Shown here: positions 5,861 through 6,882 of the stretch, piece after piece | Numbering within the stretch: the first letter of the stretch is position 1 | How the letters are laid out: every line of letters begins with the position of its first letter | DNA from: Rickettsiales bacterium | GTDB lineage: Bacteria > Pseudomonadota > Alphaproteobacteria > Rickettsiales > UBA3002 | Assembly (NCBI GenBank): GCA_021300075.1 | Contig: JAJTIB010000084.1 | Location: 1-6,882 of the forward strand | Reading direction: 5' to 3' | DNA length: 6,882 nt | Translations under genes and position numbers: made by a program | The notes under the pieces: generated by a model | Database searches by the model: none | Seen by the model: the letters and a program-made list of their open reading frames with translations, nothing else | What the model was told of the DNA's origin: nothing

Positions 5861-5871
5861 TAACCTCACGA

Positions 5872-6672
5872 ATGCGCTCCTTTCTTCTGTTGTTCATGAT
5901 TTCTGTGCTGACTCTGCCCGCCACCGCACATGCCGGAGCATGGCTGCGTGGGGCGGATGAAAGCATGATTAGTGCCAGCTACAACATTTATCAGTCGAAT
6001 AAATATTACGATCGCAACGGGGTGCTTAATTCTCAGCCCACTTTCCGCAAACATGAACTCAATGTTTACGGCGAGCATGGTGTGTCAGCCGATTGGACTA
6101 TTGGTACCAATCTCTTTCTGAATCAGGTGGAACAATCCGGCGTCACGAATATTGGCCTTGCGGACTCGGAATTTTTTGCCCGTACTCAGATCTACAACTC
6201 CAAGAAGGCCAAGCTCGCCCTGCAGCCACTCATCAAAATCCCCAGCTGGTACCAAAAAAGTAATACATTACAAAGCGGTAGTGACTCCACCGATGGTGAG
6301 CTGATGCTGCTTTATGGCTATAACCTTCCCGCCTTTTCAGCGCGCGATTATCTGGATGTTGGTGCGGGCTACCGCGTGCGTGGCGGTTCACTTTCCAACC
6401 AGTACCGCGCCTATGTCGCTTACGGGCTGCATCTGGGCGAGCATCTATCCATCGTGCCCGCCGCCTATCTTACCAAGGCCACCAGCATTCCGGATGGCAA
6501 TGATTTCCAGCAAAACGGCGAGCAGGATTATGACTTGACCAAGCTCAACATCACCGCCTTTTATACTCTCAGTGAGGCGACGAGACTCTATGCCGGTCTT
6601 AGCGCCGAAGTCTCGGGCGTCAATACCGGTGTTGGGCAATCCGTTACCTTGGGGATTCTTAGAAATTTTTAA
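5872..6672 (+). CDS. Secreted protein, probable outer-membrane beta-barrel, function unknown
   Basis: I do not recognise a named family. The 266-residue protein starts with a clear signal peptide (MRSFLLLFMISVLTLPATAHA, cleavage after AHA at 21). The mature part has no long hydrophobic helix. It is made of alternating polar and hydrophobic stretches rich in Tyr, Gly, Asn and Ser, such as ELNVYGEHG, YLDVGAGYRVRGGS, YRAYVAYGLHLG and RLYAGLSAEVSG, and it ends in TLGILRNF with a C-terminal Phe. This pattern suits a transmembrane beta-barrel of about 8-12 strands. No cysteines are present. The ATG at 5872 has no Shine-Dalgarno and lies 11 nt after the hairpin; Met9 (ATG at 5896) is possible but would weaken the signal peptide. 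The stop overlaps the next start by one base, so the two genes are probably co-translated. Confidence 0.75.
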   Translation: MRSFLLLFMISVLTLPATAHAGAWLRGADESMISASYNIYQSNKYYDRNGVLNSQPTFRKHELNVYGEHGVSADWTIGTNLFLNQVEQSGVTNIGLADSEFFARTQIYNSKKAKLALQPLIKIPSWYQKSNTLQSGSDSTDGELMLLYGYNLPAFSARDYLDVGAGYRVRGGSLSNQYRAYVAYGLHLGEHLSIVPAAYLTKATSIPDGNDFQQNGEQDYDLTKLNITAFYTLSEATRLYAGLSAEVSGVNTGVGQSVTLGILRNF

Positions 6673-6882
6673 TGAAGCGTTTAGGTGACATTTTATCAAG
6701 CCGAAGCTCGCGCCATCGCGCAGGCATCGAGCGCGCGCTTTTATTGCAGCAATCCTCGCGCGGGCGTCTGGGCGATATCCTCAGCCGCTATGGCCTGATT
6801 TCCGGACGTGAGATTGCAACAGCGATTGCCGAGCAGTCAGGATTGCCTGTGGTCTGGCTCGATGCCGAGCCACCGGATGCAG
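6672..6882 (+). CDS. MshEN / T2SSE_N-domain protein, 3' partial
   Basis: A frame opens with the ATG at 6672, overlapping the previous stop (TAATG), and runs off the window after 70 codons. It begins MKRLGDILSS and contains a second copy of the same pattern, RLGDILSRYGLISGREIA, at 34-51, followed by TAIAEQSGLPVVWLDAE. The pattern LGDIL...GLI...EIA.AIAEQ.GLP is that of the MshEN/T2SSE_N domain. That domain is found at the N-terminus of type II secretion and type IV pilus ATPases (GspE, PilB, MshE), where it can bind c-di-GMP, and fused to membrane glycosyltransferases of the NfrB type. Which partner domain follows cannot be seen. Pairing with a secreted barrel gene leans slightly to a glycosyltransferase or surface-polysaccharide role, but this is only inference. 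Confidence 0.7.
   Translation, partial: MKRLGDILSSRSSRHRAGIERALLLQQSSRGRLGDILSRYGLISGREIATAIAEQSGLPVVWLDAEPPDA

Noticed and set aside
5783..5864. Heptad arms as a CRISPR array or operator array
   Set aside because: There are only about three 7-bp units per arm without spacers, arranged as an inverted repeat, so neither a CRISPR nor a regular operator array is supported.

Overview
The window reads as a chromosomal segment of an alphaproteobacterium. Four things point that way. The F0 part of the ATP synthase is a separate cluster (I, a, c, b', b) with no F1 genes behind it. There is a b' subunit next to b. Subunit a carries the His/Glu arrangement typical of alphaproteobacteria and mitochondria. 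A DUF721/DciA-like gene is followed by a DsbA-like gene. All genes lie on the + strand, packing is tight, and codon use looks uniform. Genus and species cannot be fixed from this sequence alone.

Layout: (1) 1-1307, the 3' part of a Slt-type soluble lytic transglycosylase that enters from upstream. (2) 1308-1511, an intergenic stretch holding a 141-bp palindromic repeat element (1355-1495). (3) 1512-3261, rnhB (RNase HII), a DUF721/DciA-like gene overlapping it by 4 nt, and a membrane-anchored DsbA-like thiol oxidoreductase. (4) 3262-3356, a short gap with a plausible promoter just before atpI. (5) 3357-5774, the F0 operon atpI-atpB-atpE-atpX(b')-atpF, with atpB most likely starting at a TTG that overlaps atpI. 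(6) 5775-5871, a nested inverted repeat built from 7-bp units, sharing a 14-bp core with the first palindrome. (7) 5872-6672, a secreted, probably outer-membrane beta-barrel protein of unknown function. (8) 6672-6882, the first 70 codons of a protein with an MshEN/T2SSE_N-like domain, coupled to the barrel gene and cut by the window end.

How the parts work together: the five F0 genes make the membrane rotor and stator of the proton-driven ATP synthase, with AtpI as its accessory protein; the F1 genes must be elsewhere. Slt and DsbA act in the cell envelope. RNase HII and the DciA-like protein act on DNA replication and genome integrity. The barrel/MshEN pair looks like the start of a separate envelope-related operon. 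No mobile-element genes, CRISPR arrays, tRNAs or rRNAs were seen. The least ordinary features are the two related palindromes, each sitting just upstream of a gene that lacks a clear ribosome binding site, and the uncharacterised barrel/MshEN pair. Nothing here amounts to a clearly new multi-gene system.
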